64,000 bases of DNA from Melastoma dodecandrum (GCA_029817715.1 JARUPY010000412.1:62001-126000); one strand, 5' to 3'; counted from the stretch's first letter, positions 44,253 to 56,991 are shown. Notes: a model not told the origin generated them from the sequence alone. Made by a program: numbers and translations.

Positions 44253-46766
44253 TGTACGCGCGCCCTCTGCCTGGCACGTGCGTAGCGGTTCGCACGACCC
44301 GAGAATCTGGGCCCACTCTCCCAAGGCCCAATCGGTTTACGTCATGACTCCAATGTCGGACGCTGTGGAAGGGAAATGGGTTGAATACTTCCTTGATTCC
44401 TGAATGGGCCTGTGGGACGTTTCACCAACCGTCTTCAGTTTTTTGAAGGCGACGAGCGAAAGGCTTCGTAATGACTCATTTGGGAACTTTAGGGAAGACT
44501 CAGGGAATGGCTCGTATCGCCATCACCCATAAAAAATGGCGCTGTAAAAACAATGTTGTTGTTGTTTAACCTAGGTAAACTATACGGAGTCGCCACCGAT
44601 TTAATTTTAAAAGCTTGGTTAAAGTCGGAAAACCAAAGTAGGATTCGGGGATTCCTAATTACTAACTCTTACATCTAAACATGCAAAAATGTTGCGTTTG
44701 CTCCAAAAGTTTGCTTTTAGTTAACGACTCCGGACTCATGTCAATGTTTTACAGGTGTTGGACCCGATTCAAACTTTCTGGGCACGAACTCATGTGTGTT
44801 TGGCAAACACCATGCGATGATAAACCTTTGGGCCTAAGGTATGCGGACAAGCACAGAAAATTATTGAGATCAAAGAGGGCGGGGAAGGATGGTGATCGTG
44901 GGCCTATACACTTGGTCCCACGGCCTGTTACATATGGAAATAAAGAAAATCGGGAGGTCTGCACCTCTCTCATGTACCTGATGCCCGCCGGGATGACATG
45001 TCATTGGCTAAGGCTTCATCAGTTGGGCCGCTTTGGTGACGTGCCTCCACCACAGGTTCCCCTCGCGCGTCTGCATTGAACTCCATCTCCGAGATCCGTC
45101 ATGTCGAATCATTGAAACAATGTCGGATTTTCATACAATGGAGACAAGAAAAAGTGGGATATGCTATCAAATGAATGAAAATCCAACCATTCAGTAAGAT
45201 GATATAGTAATTGAATGGCGGGATCTCGACTTATGGAATCACAAAGTCGGACATTCATGCAAACTTCTTTAGTTAATGTGAATTAACACCTCAAAGAAAA
45301 ATAGAAAAAAGTAAAATGTATAAGATAAAAATACGCACAATTCGTTTAAATGATAATATTCAATTGACAAACATGTTTGTCAACTTTTGTGGCTATCTAA
45401 CGGTGAGATCAATTGGGATCTCATCAAGAATGGGATTGCGGCGTATAGAAAGTACAGCCCCACATGTGTTCTGTTCATCGATTTGTGTTCAAATCTGCGA
45501 GAAACTTCAACGGTCGAAATGCATATGTATGGAACCGATTTTCAGTTTATTTTATGACTGGTGGAGACGATACAACGGTCAGATCTTTCGAGGTCCCCTC
45601 GGAAGTGGGATTGCAGTAACCTGTCCGTTAGCAAACTGCACGTACGCCCTCGACTTCCAAGACCTTATCTCGGTCCTCGATCAAAATAAAAATGAAAAAA
45701 AAAATTTCAAGACCATCACCCATTAGGGATCATTCGATATGAAGAAGTCGAGTCAGCCAACATGCATAAACCCCTTCGAAATGGACCCCATTTTGGCCTG
45801 GAAGGTTGGGAGACGGCGGAACTGGGAAACCCGAAGGTTTTTCGCCGCTTCCAAGCACGGTTTTCAGTATACGAGACTCCAAATGACCTCAAACAAATTG
45901 GAAAAGATGCATAATCAAGTAAGGAAGATATACCACCTAATTTTACATCAATTCGACACCGGACGGGAAAGTTATAACCCATCGAATACTTCCCTTGCAT
46001 TCTAGCCGAGGTTGTCTTGCTCCGTCGGGGCTCGGTTCACGTTCACATGTCACATGTAACGGGTTAAAAAAAAAAAGAAAGGTGGTCAGCCATGCTCTAA
46101 GGTGAAAGTGTGGTTGCCTGATTATGAGTAAAAAGTCTGAAAACTCACCGGGGAATTACCTCGCCCCGGGATTGCCCGGGGAGGAAGAAGGGTATTGGCT
46201 GGTCGGGAGGCTTTGGCTCGTCAGCACCTAAGAGGGGGAGTTCTTGACTCCGGTTTGTGTGTGTACGTCGGGAGGAGTTGGCCTCCGGCATTGATATGTA
46301 GGATGGAGGAGTTGCCCTCCGATTCCCAGAGGGGGTGGAACGTCTCGGAGGAGAGAGACGTCTCTTTGTCCTGATTATTTGATAATTGTCTGAAAGGGGA
46401 TGGGGAGGTATTTTGGTCCTAAAGGAGAAGATTTTTTGTTTGAGATCTTCTGATGGGGAATCCTTAATTTTTTTAACGTATATGATTATCTTATTTTTCT
46501 TTTGATCGTATGAAAGGGGATATGAATAGAGGAATTGTGGCTAGGTTCATCCTCAGATGGGACAAAGAAGTTAAGATATATTATTTTAATGGAGAAGGAG
46601 ATATTTTTTGGGGGAGTGATCGAGGGGATTGAATCTTGATAAAGTGAGTAATTTACAATGCAGAAATCTCGAAAAGTTTAAATGTGATTAAGAGATGGTC
46701 GGTGATTAGACTTTGTTTGAAAAATCTTAAAAGAAAAGTATTTGTTGAAAAATTTAAGGTATTACA
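44253..46766 (-). repeat. E2 5' LTR (2514 bp)
   Basis: Upstream LTR in element orientation, partner of 29549-32065. It begins TGTACGCGCGCC and ends GTATTACA, followed by the target-site duplication AGCGC. Short indels separate it from its partner. No clear TATA box was assigned. Confidence 0.92.
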
Positions 46767-47300
46767 AGCGCGTTCGATTTTACGAAGCCTAGTGCCACTT
46801 TTTCATGCTTTTTTTACGAACAGTGATGAACTACTTTGTACTTTTTTACGAATGGTTACGAACTAATACGAAACAATAACTTACTATTTCATACTTTTTT
46901 ATGAACAGTTACGAACCAGTTCGTATATTGTTGCGAACGGTTACAAATCACTACGAAACATTAAACCTACTGTTTCGTAAAAAATTACAAAGTAGTTCTT
47001 AAACGTTCGTAAAAAAGTACGAAACAATATGTTATTGTTTCATACTATTTCATAACCGATCGTAAAAAAAGTACGAACTGGTTCGTAACCTTTCGTTATG
47101 TTTTACAAAATAGTAAGACTAGGCCTCATAAAATCGAACGGGCTTTAGTTTGTAAAGTATGAATTGGATTCGTAAAATACGAATTACTTCGTGCTTTTTT
47201 TTACAAACGGTTACGAATCACTACGGAAGAGCAACCTACTATTTCGTAAAATTTTACAAACGTTTACAAACTACTTAGTACTTTTTTTACAAAGTTCGAG
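46767..47300. mobile_element. foldback element FB-A, right part
   Basis: Continues the left part (29380-29548) after E2. The first 35 bp complete the left arm, 46800-47110 is the TTCGTA/TACGAA-rich spacer, and 47110-47300 is the inverted right arm. It ends about 275 bp before the LRR receptor kinase start codon. Confidence 0.75.
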
Positions 47301-47575
47301 TAGTGGGAACTTCACAAGCAATGGCATTATGATGCCGGTCGTCCCGGATTCTCTTATAACCGCAATAATCGCTGTCTCCACTTCTGTAATAGTCTCGACG
47401 CGGTGACGAGTCGCCCGTCCATTGTTCAATTCATATGCGTGGACTCCAAAGTCTTCCCCCACTTTCTAGAAACGAGGGTAGTGCTAGAATTTGACTTCAG
47501 GCGGCCAAAAACCTGTGACTTACTATGTCATCTAAACCAAATCATACCATTTAAGTGTAAAATGAAAGCCACTTA

Positions 47576-50500
47576 ATGACACAAGCAGATATGGATTCCC
47601 TAAAGTTGTGCTTTCTCGTGTTCCTCTCTTCGTTGTCCCTGGGAGAGCCCAAGGGCAATTCAACCGACTGGAAGGCATTGCTAGAGTTCAGGAACAGAGT
47701 GTCTGCTGACCCCGACAGGTTTTTTAGCTCATGGAATGACACAACTGATTTCTGTCATTGGCCGGGCATCACTTGCGGCCGTCGTCATCCGCGTGTGACC
47801 AAATTAGAGCTTCCGGGCTTGGGACTCGCGGGTTCTTTGACGCCATCCATCGGGAATCTCAGCTTCCTAAGGACAATAAACATCAACAACAATGGTTTTG
47901 CGGGACAAATCCCGCCTGAAATCGGAAACTTGCGTCGGTTGACAGAGTTGCGCCTCGACAATAACTCGTTTACTGGTCAGCTACCAGAGAACATCTCTGG
48001 CTGCACAAGACTGAGAGATCTCAGGCTGGGGAACAACAAGCTTGCTGGAGAAGTGCCTCGTGGGTTAGCCGCTTTGTTGGAGCTTCGCTCCTTCCAAATC
48101 TACGACAACCACTTCACAGGGAAGTTCCCCAGTTTCTTCTGTAACCTGTCATTTCTGGAGCTCATAGGCATAATAGGCAATGATTTCAGGGGAACCATCC
48201 CAGCTTCTCTTGGCCGATTGCAGAAATTGCGAGGGCTTCTAATTGATTTTAACTTCTTTTCTGCTACCATACCCTCCTCGATTTACAATATAACCTCACT
48301 TGAGTACTTAGATTTTGCGGGCAACCAACTTGAGGGCGGCCTCCCTCCGGACCTTGGAATCACTCTTCCTAATCTCCTTGTCCTCAGTGGTTTCAATAAT
48401 AATTTGACAGGACTTATTCCTCCTTCAATTGGCAATGCAACTAGTTTGCAAATCCTTCAGCTAGCCCAGAACAGTTTCGTCGGGCCGGTGCCCGATCTCA
48501 GAAATCTTAACCTGCTGCAGAGGTTGAGTATCTCTCATAATCAATTGGGCAGTGGCAAACCAGGAGACTTGTCATTCGTGGAGTCAATCAACTCCACCGA
48601 GCTGCAGCTTCTGGCATTCATCTCCAATAATTTCGGAGGCGTGTTGCCCCAGTCAATAGGGAACTTATCATCCAATTTGTATGTATTGGCATTCGCTACT
48701 AACAGGCTTACCGGACGCATCCCACCTAGCATCGGGAATCTCTGCTATCTGGAAACATTATTTATGGACAGTAATCCATTAACTGGTGGACTCCCCAGTG
48801 AAATTGGTAACCTCCACAAGCTGAAGCACCTTCAAGCACAAGACATCGGATTCTCAGGGGAAATCCCATCTTCTTTAGGGAATTTGACAATGTTGTTGGT
48901 GCTCCTATTGGGAGGTAATGAATTGCGAGGGGTCATCCCGCTGAGCCTCGAAACATGCCAAAACATGATCGCGTTGGACCTCTCTCAAAATGATCTCAGT
49001 GGAACCATCCCATCCGGAATCTTCAGCATATCTACGTTGACGATAGTCCTGGATTTATCTCATAATACATTGACTGGTGCCTTGCCGGATGAAATTGGGG
49101 AGCTAAGCAACCTTGCGAATTTGTATGTGCAGGAGAACAGATTGTCAGGACAAGTCCCCAGTACCCTCGGCCGCTGCACTAGCTTGATGACATTGGACAT
49201 GAAAAATAATCTGTTTGAAGGTAATATCTCAAAATTTCTAAGTCCTCTTAAAGGGCTTGATTCTTTAGACCTGTCATGTAACAACTTCTCTGGCGAGATT
49301 CCGGAATTTCTAGAAAATTTTCATCTTGCATACCTTAACCTTTCATTCAACCATTTTGAGGGAGAAGTTCCAAATCGAGGAGTCTTCTTAAATGCTAGTG
49401 CGATTTCAATAATCGGAAATGGTGATCTCTGCGGCGGGATTACAGTGCTAGACTTGCCTATGTGTCCTACTCCTAAATCGAAGAGCAGGAGAAAAATCTC
49501 ATCCAAGGTCATCACTGTGACTTTGTGTGGAACTGCAGTTGTGCTTGTTCTGCTTCTATTGCTGGCAACATATGTCTACAGGAAGAAAAATAAAAGAAGG
49601 ATCGTAGTGTCAAAATCCGGGTTGGTGCTGGGAGTCCCATTCCTGAAAGTATCATATGAGGATATACTGAGGGCTACTGGAGGGCTCAGTCAAAATAATT
49701 TGATCGGTGCCGGAAGTTTCGGGTTCGTATACAAAGGGATACTTGGAAATGACGATAATAATTGGGTAGCCATTAAGGTTCTCGACCTCAACAATCGAGC
49801 GGCTTCCAAAAGTTTCATGGCGGAGTGTGAGACAATAAAGAATATCAGACACCGGAATCTTGTGAAGATTTTCATAGCCTGCTCAACGGTAGACTTCCAA
49901 GGTATTGACTTCAAGGCACTTGTGTACGAGTACATGGAAAATGGAAGCTTGGAGGATTGGCTGCATCCTAAAGCTGCTGCCGTAGGTGTCTACCGAAAAT
50001 TAAGTTTAGTCCAGCGGCTGAATATAGCATTTGATATTGCTTGTGCGATTGAGTATCTCCATCACGAGTGTGAGACGCCGGTTATTCACTGTGATTTGAA
50101 GCCAACAAATGTTTTATTAGATGCTGAGATGACAGCACATGTCGGCGATTTTGGCCTTGCTAGGATTCTGTCGGCTGCCGATGTCGTTCTGCAAGTAAGC
50201 TCCATAGGGGTTAGAGGGACTGTCGGTTACATCCCTCCAGGTGCTTGTTTCATATTTATTCTTGAAATTATTTGTTCCCGGTCGTTTTCTGTTTTATAAG
50301 AGTAGAGATGGTCATTAAGTGTTGAAACGTGCAGAGTATGGCATGGGTGATCAAATATCAAGGGAGGGCGACGTTTACAGTTACGGCATCCTTCTGCTGG
50401 AGATGTTTACGGGGAAGAGACCAACCGATGACAGGTTTGAGGATGCATGGAATATTCGAAGCTATTGTGAGGCCAGATTCCCAGAAGGAGTGGGGGAAAT

Positions 50501-50690
50501 ATCAGACACTACTCTGTTTCTAAATGAATTCGGAGAGGGTTCAAGCATCCGCGCTCCGAGGAGGACGATAAAGTGTCTGGAAATGGTGTTTGAAGTCGGA
50601 ATTGGTTGTTGCCGAGAGTCGCCGGGAGAAAGGATAGACATTCGGGAGGCCACAGAGAAGCTGCGGTCCATCAAAGCTCTGGCACTATGA
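47576..50690 (+). CDS. LRR receptor-like kinase, class XII, non-RD
   Basis: Two exons: 47576-50240 and 50335-50690, joined inside GYIPP|EYGMG (CCAG|GTGCTT...GTGCAG|AGTATG), the intron position usual for class XII genes. Protein about 1006 aa. Signal-peptide core KLCFLVFLSSLSLGEP; the ATG at 47591 would remove five residues and is an equally good start. Paired cysteines DFCHWPGITC open about 20 LRRs (IPPEIGNLxxLxxL type). LCGG...LPMC closes them, then a transmembrane segment LCGTAVVLVLLLLLATYVY. Kinase: IGAGSFGFVYKG, VAIKVL, HCDLKPTN (Cys before Asp, so non-RD), GDFGLA, GTVGYIPPE. Non-RD kinases of this class (FLS2, EFR, Xa21 kinds) are typically immune receptors at the plasma membrane. Ligand unknown. 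No nonsense or frameshift was seen. Confidence 0.95.
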
Positions 50691-50756
50691 GATTTCATAC
50701 AAAGTGTTTGCTTAGGGGATTGTTGTCTTTCTAGTTAACGAAGCAGTAAGGCTAAA

Positions 50757-51086
50757 ATGAGGTACACGGCACGTACTTTACGAACAAAAGTACGAAATCA
50801 TTACGAAACAATAACCGTCTGGTTCGTATTGGGCCTCGTACTCGTCTCCCATCTGGTTCGTATTGGTTCTCGTAAAATCTTACGAAGTGGTATTGTGAGA
50901 TTCCTACTTTACGAACTGAGTCCATAAAATTTTACGAAGTGACTTCTTCGTGACTGTTTCGTACTGGGCCACGTACTCCTTTCCCGTCTGGTTCGTATTG
51001 GGTCTCGTAAAATCTAACGAATTGGTACTGTCAGATTTTGTACTTTACGAATCGAGTTCGTAAAAAATTTACAGGCTTTACGAACC
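50757..51086. mobile_element. foldback element FB-B, left arm (split by E3)
   Basis: A TTCGTA/TACGAA-rich arm beginning about 65 bp after the receptor kinase stop codon, so probably in its 3' untranslated region. It contains two copies of a unit of about 160 bp. Its GTCTGGTTCGTATTGGG and CCTCGTACTC blocks return inverted at 58680-58730. It ends with GAACC, the target-site duplication of E3. Confidence 0.78.
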
Positions 51087-51838
51087 TGTTTAGTAACAGA
51101 AATTATGGGCTACAGATCTCAGCCCAATTTGTGGATCAACGGTCCAGAACATAGGCCCAAGGAAGGAAAAATCCAAGAAGGAGGTGACCACAGATACACA
51201 CTAGGCGAAAGCTTGTTGGGTGAAGGGATCACCAAGCGACGGGATTACCAGGCGACGGACGACAATAGGTCGACGAAGTGGCAAGCGACAGTCAGACTGG
51301 GCGAGCGAGGAAACTCTACGGCGAAGGCCAATGGGCGACATGGTCGATCAGCCAGCTGTTAAGGAAGACTCACGAAGATCTCGGGATTCGAAAGGGGATT
51401 GTTGCCAAGATTGCTCATGTGGAAAGGGGATATTCCATGAAGACTGGCAGCAAAGGAAGTATAATATATGTGCAATATTACATTACTGCATATACCTAGG
51501 TCTAGCTTGGTATAAATAGTTGTTCTTACGCATTGTACAAACACACGTCAACACCTCTCTACAGAAGGACATATATTTTCATATTTTATCTTTTCAAGCA
51601 TTTCAGCGTTCAAGCTCTCTTTGTGCTCCTGCGTTCCTGCTCACTCTCGAAGCTATCGTCGATGACATCCGTAAGTGCTTCTGCTTAAGGCTGCCCATCC
51701 GCTGTCTTCCTCTCTTTTTTTCATTTCATACGACGACCACACATTCAACGAATCCTCCGGGCACCTGTTGACCCGTAGTGCCAGATATTTTCGGCGTGTT
51801 TGGATCCGACTTGTCCGCGGTCACTTCCAGAGCGAACA
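51087..51838 (+). repeat. E3 5' LTR (752 bp)
   Basis: Matches the 3' LTR except for about 257 bp (roughly 51136-51390) that the 3' copy lacks. TATA box TATAAATAG at 51511-51519. Confidence 0.92.
51511..51519 (+). promoter_or_regulatory. TATA box of the E3 5' LTR
   Basis: TATAAATAG, same as in the E1 LTR, conserved in the other E3 LTR at 58233-58241. Confidence 0.7.
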
Positions 51839-51844
51839 CGCCTT

Positions 51845-51862
51845 TGGCGACCACAGTGGGAG
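51845..51862 (+). other. E3 primer-binding site
   Basis: TGGCGACCACAGTGGGAG, six bases after the CA of the 5' LTR. Identical in sequence and spacing to E1. Confidence 0.8.
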
Positions 51863-51878
51863 CAAATAGGCTAACACG

Positions 51879-53740
51879 ATGCCAACGACTCGAAATGGTC
51901 TTAACTCAAACAATCCCGGAGGCAATAACTCAGATGGAGAAAAGAGTAACGATGGACGTAGCTCGAAATCAGCCCTGGCTGAAGAACTATCGGCCATCAT
52001 GAGTACTCTCCAACTCTTCATGGAGAAAGTCGGCGCTATCGACCAGAAGTACCTCTCCTTCAAGGAGACAATCGACTCTAAGATGGAGGCTATTTTTCAA
52101 AACCTCGGGATTGCGTCAGGTGTACCACCAAGTAGCCCCGCAGACAATAGGGGCGAATCAGTGACCAGGCATCAGCATGATTACTATTCACGTAGAGCGG
52201 TAATCGCTGAAGGAAAAAGGAAGGTTGACACTGAGGATGCCCCTACCTTCATTAGTCCTGGGAGGACAATGTACAAACCTGCCACTTGTGATAAACGAGG
52301 GCAAGAGGGTAGTGCAACAAGTCCGTCATACAGTATACCAACCTCCGTTCCAGAGCAGAGTGCGAGTTTGTTTGCCCCGTAGAGGATAAAAGATATTATG
52401 AGTATATTCTCCAGCCGGCACGAAGGATGGAAGCAACAATCCCTGAAATCATCCCACCGCCAGAGCTTCCGCCTGAGATCAGAGACTATGTTACTCAATT
52501 AGTCGAACGGGATATCCCGGGAACATATGACACAAATGAGATTCAGCTCTATCGGGCTCCTTATCCTGAAAACATCGATCAGGACTACCCTTTTCCATGG
52601 GGATACCGTGTTCCTGAATTCGCCCGCTTTCGGGTGAAGAAGGGATTTCGCCTGCTAAACACATTGCCCGTTTCACCCATCAAGCTGGGGAGGCTACCAC
52701 GAATGCTTTTTGGAAACTGCGTTTGTTTCCAAGCTCTCTTACAGGAGCTGCTTTCACGTGGTACATAAACCTCCCCCGTAATTCATTGAGAAACTGGGAG
52801 GACATGCAAGTCTAGTTCACTCTAGCATTCGCTCAGACTGATCCAGCGGCAACCCAACAAGACCTTACTCATATGAAACAGCAGCCAGGCTGGCTGTATT
52901 TCTGAATAAATTGAGGAAGGCACGACTGAGGAGCAGAACTTCCGCGTCTGAGGTTGAGCTTATTGTTATCGCCCAGGATTCCCTCCTTCTTCGCCTGAGG
53001 AAGAAGCTGGAGGAAGAAGTATTCAAAGACTGGAACGAATTAGCCAGAAGGGCTATTTGGTACGAGAATCTCCTTAGGGAGAAAAGTCAGGCGAAAGGGA
53101 GTTTGATAGCGGGACCTTTGGTAACCTATCAGGCTGAACCAGTCGTAAACAAAGATGTCGCGGTGTATGTGAAAGGGCAATCATTGACATGCGACGAATT
53201 AGCAAAGAAGAACTTTCGGGCCAAAGCATATCCTAAAACTCAGGAAGAGAGAAAATACTCCTTCTATGAGTCGAAAGCGGACGAGATCTTTGAGTTTATG
53301 CTTCAAAACGATCGAATTCGACTTAAATCAGGCTATAGAATTCATCGTACTGATAGAGAAAAGTCGAGAAACTTCTGTAAATGGCATGGGTCTTTCACCT
53401 ATACTACCAAGGACTGCAGCACGTTTAGTCTAAGGAGCTGCGCATCCCAGATTCACAGGATCAGACGTTAACAGAGTCACATCCCTTTGATAATTTAATC
53501 GATGTGAATACCTTTGACGTTAATTGTCTAACCACTTCTCCCTCGCTAATGCAGGAAGGGAAAGATCAATCGCCTGAGACCGGTGAGACGCTCATAGCCA
53601 ACATGTTGTTCAAGCGGCTAGTGAGCAAAGGAATTTTGCTATGCCCTGCTGATTTAAAGGGGATACGACACAATCGCTGCCACTGGCACATAGATTTCTC
53701 GCATACCACTGATAAGTGCCATACCTTCAGGAAATACTTG
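51879..53740 (+). pseudogene. E3 gag, frameshifted
   Basis: Pieces in order: 51879-52382 (MPTTRNGLNSNNPGG, helical SALAEELSAIMSTLQLF), 52427-52768 (PEIRDYVTQLVERDIPG, YRAPYPENIDQDYPFPWGY, like E1 gag), 52911-53471 (zinc knuckle FCKWHGSFTYTTKDC), 53504-53740 (second knuckle CHWHIDFSHTTDKC). At least three indels separate them. Similarity to E1 gag is clear across all pieces. Confidence 0.85.
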
Positions 53741-54082
53741 CTGAACCATCTAGAAGCCCATAAAAGAAACATCTCCCGCTACTATAACAAGAAAGTAGTT
53801 CCTCGGTCATTCAGCATGGGTGATCTAGTATGGAAGTTACGCTTACCTGAAGGAGTCCGCGACTACTTTCAAGAAAAATGAACTCCAAATTTGGAAGGCG
53901 CTTTCCGAGTAGTTGAATCCCATCTTGGGAATTCATATCGCCTAGGGGGGCTAGATGGATCATTACACGACCTTAAGATCAATGGCAGATACTTGAAAGA
54001 GTATAGACCAACAATGTGGGAAGCACACAAAGGTGTCATTTCAAAGCGTTTCCCCACACTGTGGGGACAAATACAAACGTAG
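53741..54082 (+). pseudogene. E3 integrase C-terminal remnant fused to gag
   Basis: Directly after the gag knuckle (FRKYLL), the frame reads LEAHKRNISRYYNKKVVPRS and MGDLVWKLRLP, which in E1 is the integrase C-terminus following RLEVHKQRIARHYNKK. The junction is at about 53741-53750 and stays in frame. A TGA at 53879-53881 replaces the Trp of GKWSPNWEG, and the frame resumes to a stop at 54082. Everything between gag and this point is deleted. Confidence 0.85.
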
Positions 54083-54094
54083 GAAAAAGTCAGA

Positions 54095-56888
54095 TACGAG
54101 GCAAGGAATACAACATAAGTTTCAGCCAGTCCTTCACGCCAGCTACCATGATTTCCTTCGCCTCAAAATCAAGGGTCTTGCCCCAATCCCTCTCATACGC
54201 CACCTTTGCTTGGTCAAGGGCGGCACGCTAAGTCGCTTTGTTCGCACGAGCGGCAACCAAACTTGGGCCGATCGCAACAAGGTCCGTGGATGTAGCGTCC
54301 AACTCCTCGTGGAGACGCTGCATGGCAACTTCTAATTCCTCCCTTCACTTCAGGAGGGCCACCACCTGTCCAGAAAGCTCGGCTATCTGGACAGAAGACA
54401 GAGGCGGTTGCGACAGGGCAGTCTCCCTTTTCTCTTGCACCGCTTTCAACACAAGGGCCTCGTGCCGCTCTTCCCACGAGCACCAGAAAGATCGCCGAAG
54501 GAGGGTGCTCTTCCCACGAGCACCAGAAAAATCGCTTGTTCAAGCTCGCCCACTACAGATAGAAGCTTGGCAAAGTCCCCCTCATTAGCAACTCTTTGCT
54601 CCAGGAGGACAATGGCAGAAGCGAGCAAGCAGTGTACAGGCTATCGTAAAGACACCTGATTTAGATGAAAAATCAAAGAAAAGACAAACGAAGGTTTTTT
54701 AAGACACTCACCAAGGCTGCCTGAGCCTGGGAACCTTGGGGGACTTCCGCCGTCTCGATAGGGGGGCTCTTGTTGACTCACCCTCATGTGTTTCCCCCGC
54801 ATCGCCTGAGGGTAGCTTCGCTATCTGGCCTAGGGAGGTCTCAGTTGCCTAACCCCGGAAGACTTCCGCCGCTTCGCCTGACAACTCCTGGGCGGTGGCG
54901 ACACTGTTGGAGGAGGCCTCAGCCTCGAGGTTCGAAGGAGGCAAGGCCTCACGCACTGCTTCGCTGGGGGGCTCCACTGACCCCGGCTTAGCGGGTTGGC
55001 GACTGCCGCCTAACAACGAAGAAAGAGTGACATCATCCGGGATATTATCTTCGTTGATGGGGGTCAGAAGCGACGACACCTTGATAAAAGGAAAAGGCGT
55101 CAAACTCAAAGTCCCCATCGAAGAGTAGACAGTATGCTACAGACAATACCTGTCACGTTCCCAGACAGCACCTGCTCAACGGGACGATCAGAAGGAGCAG
55201 GTCCATGCGACGGTTTCCTCTTCAACCGGGCTCCTTGTGCTGACGAGCCCGCGCGGGAGGATCTCGCTTTCTTAGCACCTACTAGAAACAAAAAGCCGCT
55301 TAACCACCTAGATACCAATTCAATAGAGGTCAAGTTGACCAGACATACCCGAAGGGAGTAAGCTATCACCCGATGGCCGCTTCCTTGAAGACGCTTCGCC
55401 CGAAGCAATAAGCGTTAGAGGAGGGGATACCTTCTCCTCCTCAATCAACTTTTCCAACTGAAAGGTGGTCTCCAATTGATTCCAGACCTCGTGTCAGGCC
55501 ATTGAGGAAGATGCTGTTCGATCGCCCCAAAGTTTAGGCACAATCTCGGCCGAGCCAACACGTGGCTCTCGGGTTTGTTCAGCCACCCCCGACTCCATAG
55601 GAGACAAAGTACGCTTGTCCAGGGGATGGTTCTTGGACTCGAAGAACGGGACGGCTAAAGATTGGGCAAAGCCCAACTAACGGGCATACAGTTGAGGGTT
55701 GTACACCTTGAAAATCAGCCCTTCGGAGTCTACACCTCCCAATTACCTGGTGCAGAAAGCCGGGAAGAAATGCTTGACTACTTCCAGACGTGAATTTTCC
55801 CACTCTTCAGGGAAAGGGCGCTAGGAGACTACTTTCCCTTCACCCTTGCATCCATTCGCTAAGGCTTGGATGCAACTGACAATGCTGGAAGAACCCTGGT
55901 ACTGAGATGAACCCACTGCGATGACCTCATCCCGGGTGAACATGGGTTTAGAGTAATTAGTAAACCCAAAAAAGTAAAAGTGGATCCACAAGTATAAGTG
56001 TCACAGAGGGCCATCCGTCGTACAACTGGGGAAATTAGCTGGGTCCTCAGTCTCTTGATAAATGCTACGATAGATCAAGCATAACAAGAAGGGAGCAAAG
56101 GCCACGGGCTCAGGCTCATCCGCATTGGCAGCCTCAACAAGGCTGGTGGCCACTCCAACCATGAACTATCCAGGACGCTTTCCTTAGTTATAAAAGATGA
56201 ACTTGGACGGCCATTCCAAGTAGAACTCGAATTCCTCCTGGAGTCCCCATTTATCGTCCTTGAGATGACCCGCAGCGATCTTGCTAACCCGCTCTGAAGG
56301 GTTGAACTTCAGATCGTTGCGCTTGCTGTCAAAACGAACGGAGGGCTCCAGAAAGACTGCAACCAGTCAAAAATGCAATGTCCTCTGAGGTGACCGACAT
56401 GGGTCCCTTTGGAAAATAGAAGCAGTTAACGACATGGTTCCAAAACGAGAGGAACCAGTAACCACAGAGAGGTTGGGCCCGATGATGGAATGGGAAACTG
56501 CGATCGGCTTCTTGATTCCCATCGCTTCCCACGCAGCGCCTTTCTTCTCTATCCATTTGGAGACCCAATCCCGAACGGCTTTGTTCCGGGGAGAAGGAAA
56601 ACAACGGTGGTCCGCTCGAATAGATGACTCCCATCCCGATAGCATAAATCGACGACGGAACACCGCAGACAGCTTGCTGGTGTAAAGGAATAAGTCGGAC
56701 AAGTTGGGGACGAACAAACCAAGGGTTTGTTGGCTCGGCATAGCAGATCCGAAATCCGATTGCGCCGTGTGACCGGTGGAAATGTGAGACTGGCAAGATT
56801 TGGTGAAAGCATGTTGAAACCTGGCAGCATCGCCGTCCAGAAAGACCGGAGGTTCAAAGGACGACGAGGATCAGCTATCAGAGGCCAT
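54095..56888 (-). pseudogene. antisense PMD gene of E3, decayed
   Basis: Minus-strand counterpart of the E1 antisense gene, at the same place (between integrase and 3' LTR). Matching blocks: NHVVNCFYFPKGPMSVT at about 56445-56400 (E1: NSMVNCFYFPEGPMSIT), KVYNPQLYAR and LGFAQSLAVPF at about 55720-55650 (E1: EVYNPQLCARQFGFIQSAAVPL), and a coiled-coil C-terminus at 54640-54100. A probable intron is 55348-55282 (GTATGT...TTTCTAG). Start ATG at 56888, with a TGA four codons later and many other stops and shifts. A 40-bp tandem duplication lies near 54465-54535. Confidence 0.75.
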
Positions 56889-56983
56889 GAGAGTTGCAAG
56901 AACGAGGGTTTCTGAGAATCCGAAAAGACAAGAAGGATGAGGGTTTTTCTGAGTGCGTGAGCAGGAAACCTTGACCCTAAAAG

Positions 56984-56991
56984 ATTTTATA
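56984..56991 (-). promoter_or_regulatory. TATA box of the E3 antisense gene
   Basis: The minus strand reads TTATAAAATC, about 100 bp before the ATG at 56888, a spacing similar to E1. Confidence 0.5.

Larger units (their letters stand above)
29549..46766 (-). mobile_element. E2: Ogre/Tat-type Ty3/gypsy LTR retrotransposon, 17.2 kb
   Basis: LTRs 29549-32065 (2517 bp) and 44253-46766 (2514 bp) start TGTACG and end ATTACA. The 5-bp target-site duplication AGCGC is perfect (29544-29548 and 46767-46771). Order on the minus strand: 5' LTR, PBS, extra ORF1, gag, protease with G-patch-like tail, RT, two RNase H domains, integrase, long repeat-rich 3' untranslated region, PPT, 3' LTR. The LTRs differ at roughly one base in ten where compared (30135-30210 with 44821-44896), so this is an older insertion. 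All ORFs are frameshifted or contain stops. Confidence 0.95.

Noticed and set aside
30135..45079. Matching short plus-strand frames near 30135 and 44681
   Set aside because: They lie at equivalent places in the two E2 LTRs and are non-coding LTR sequence.
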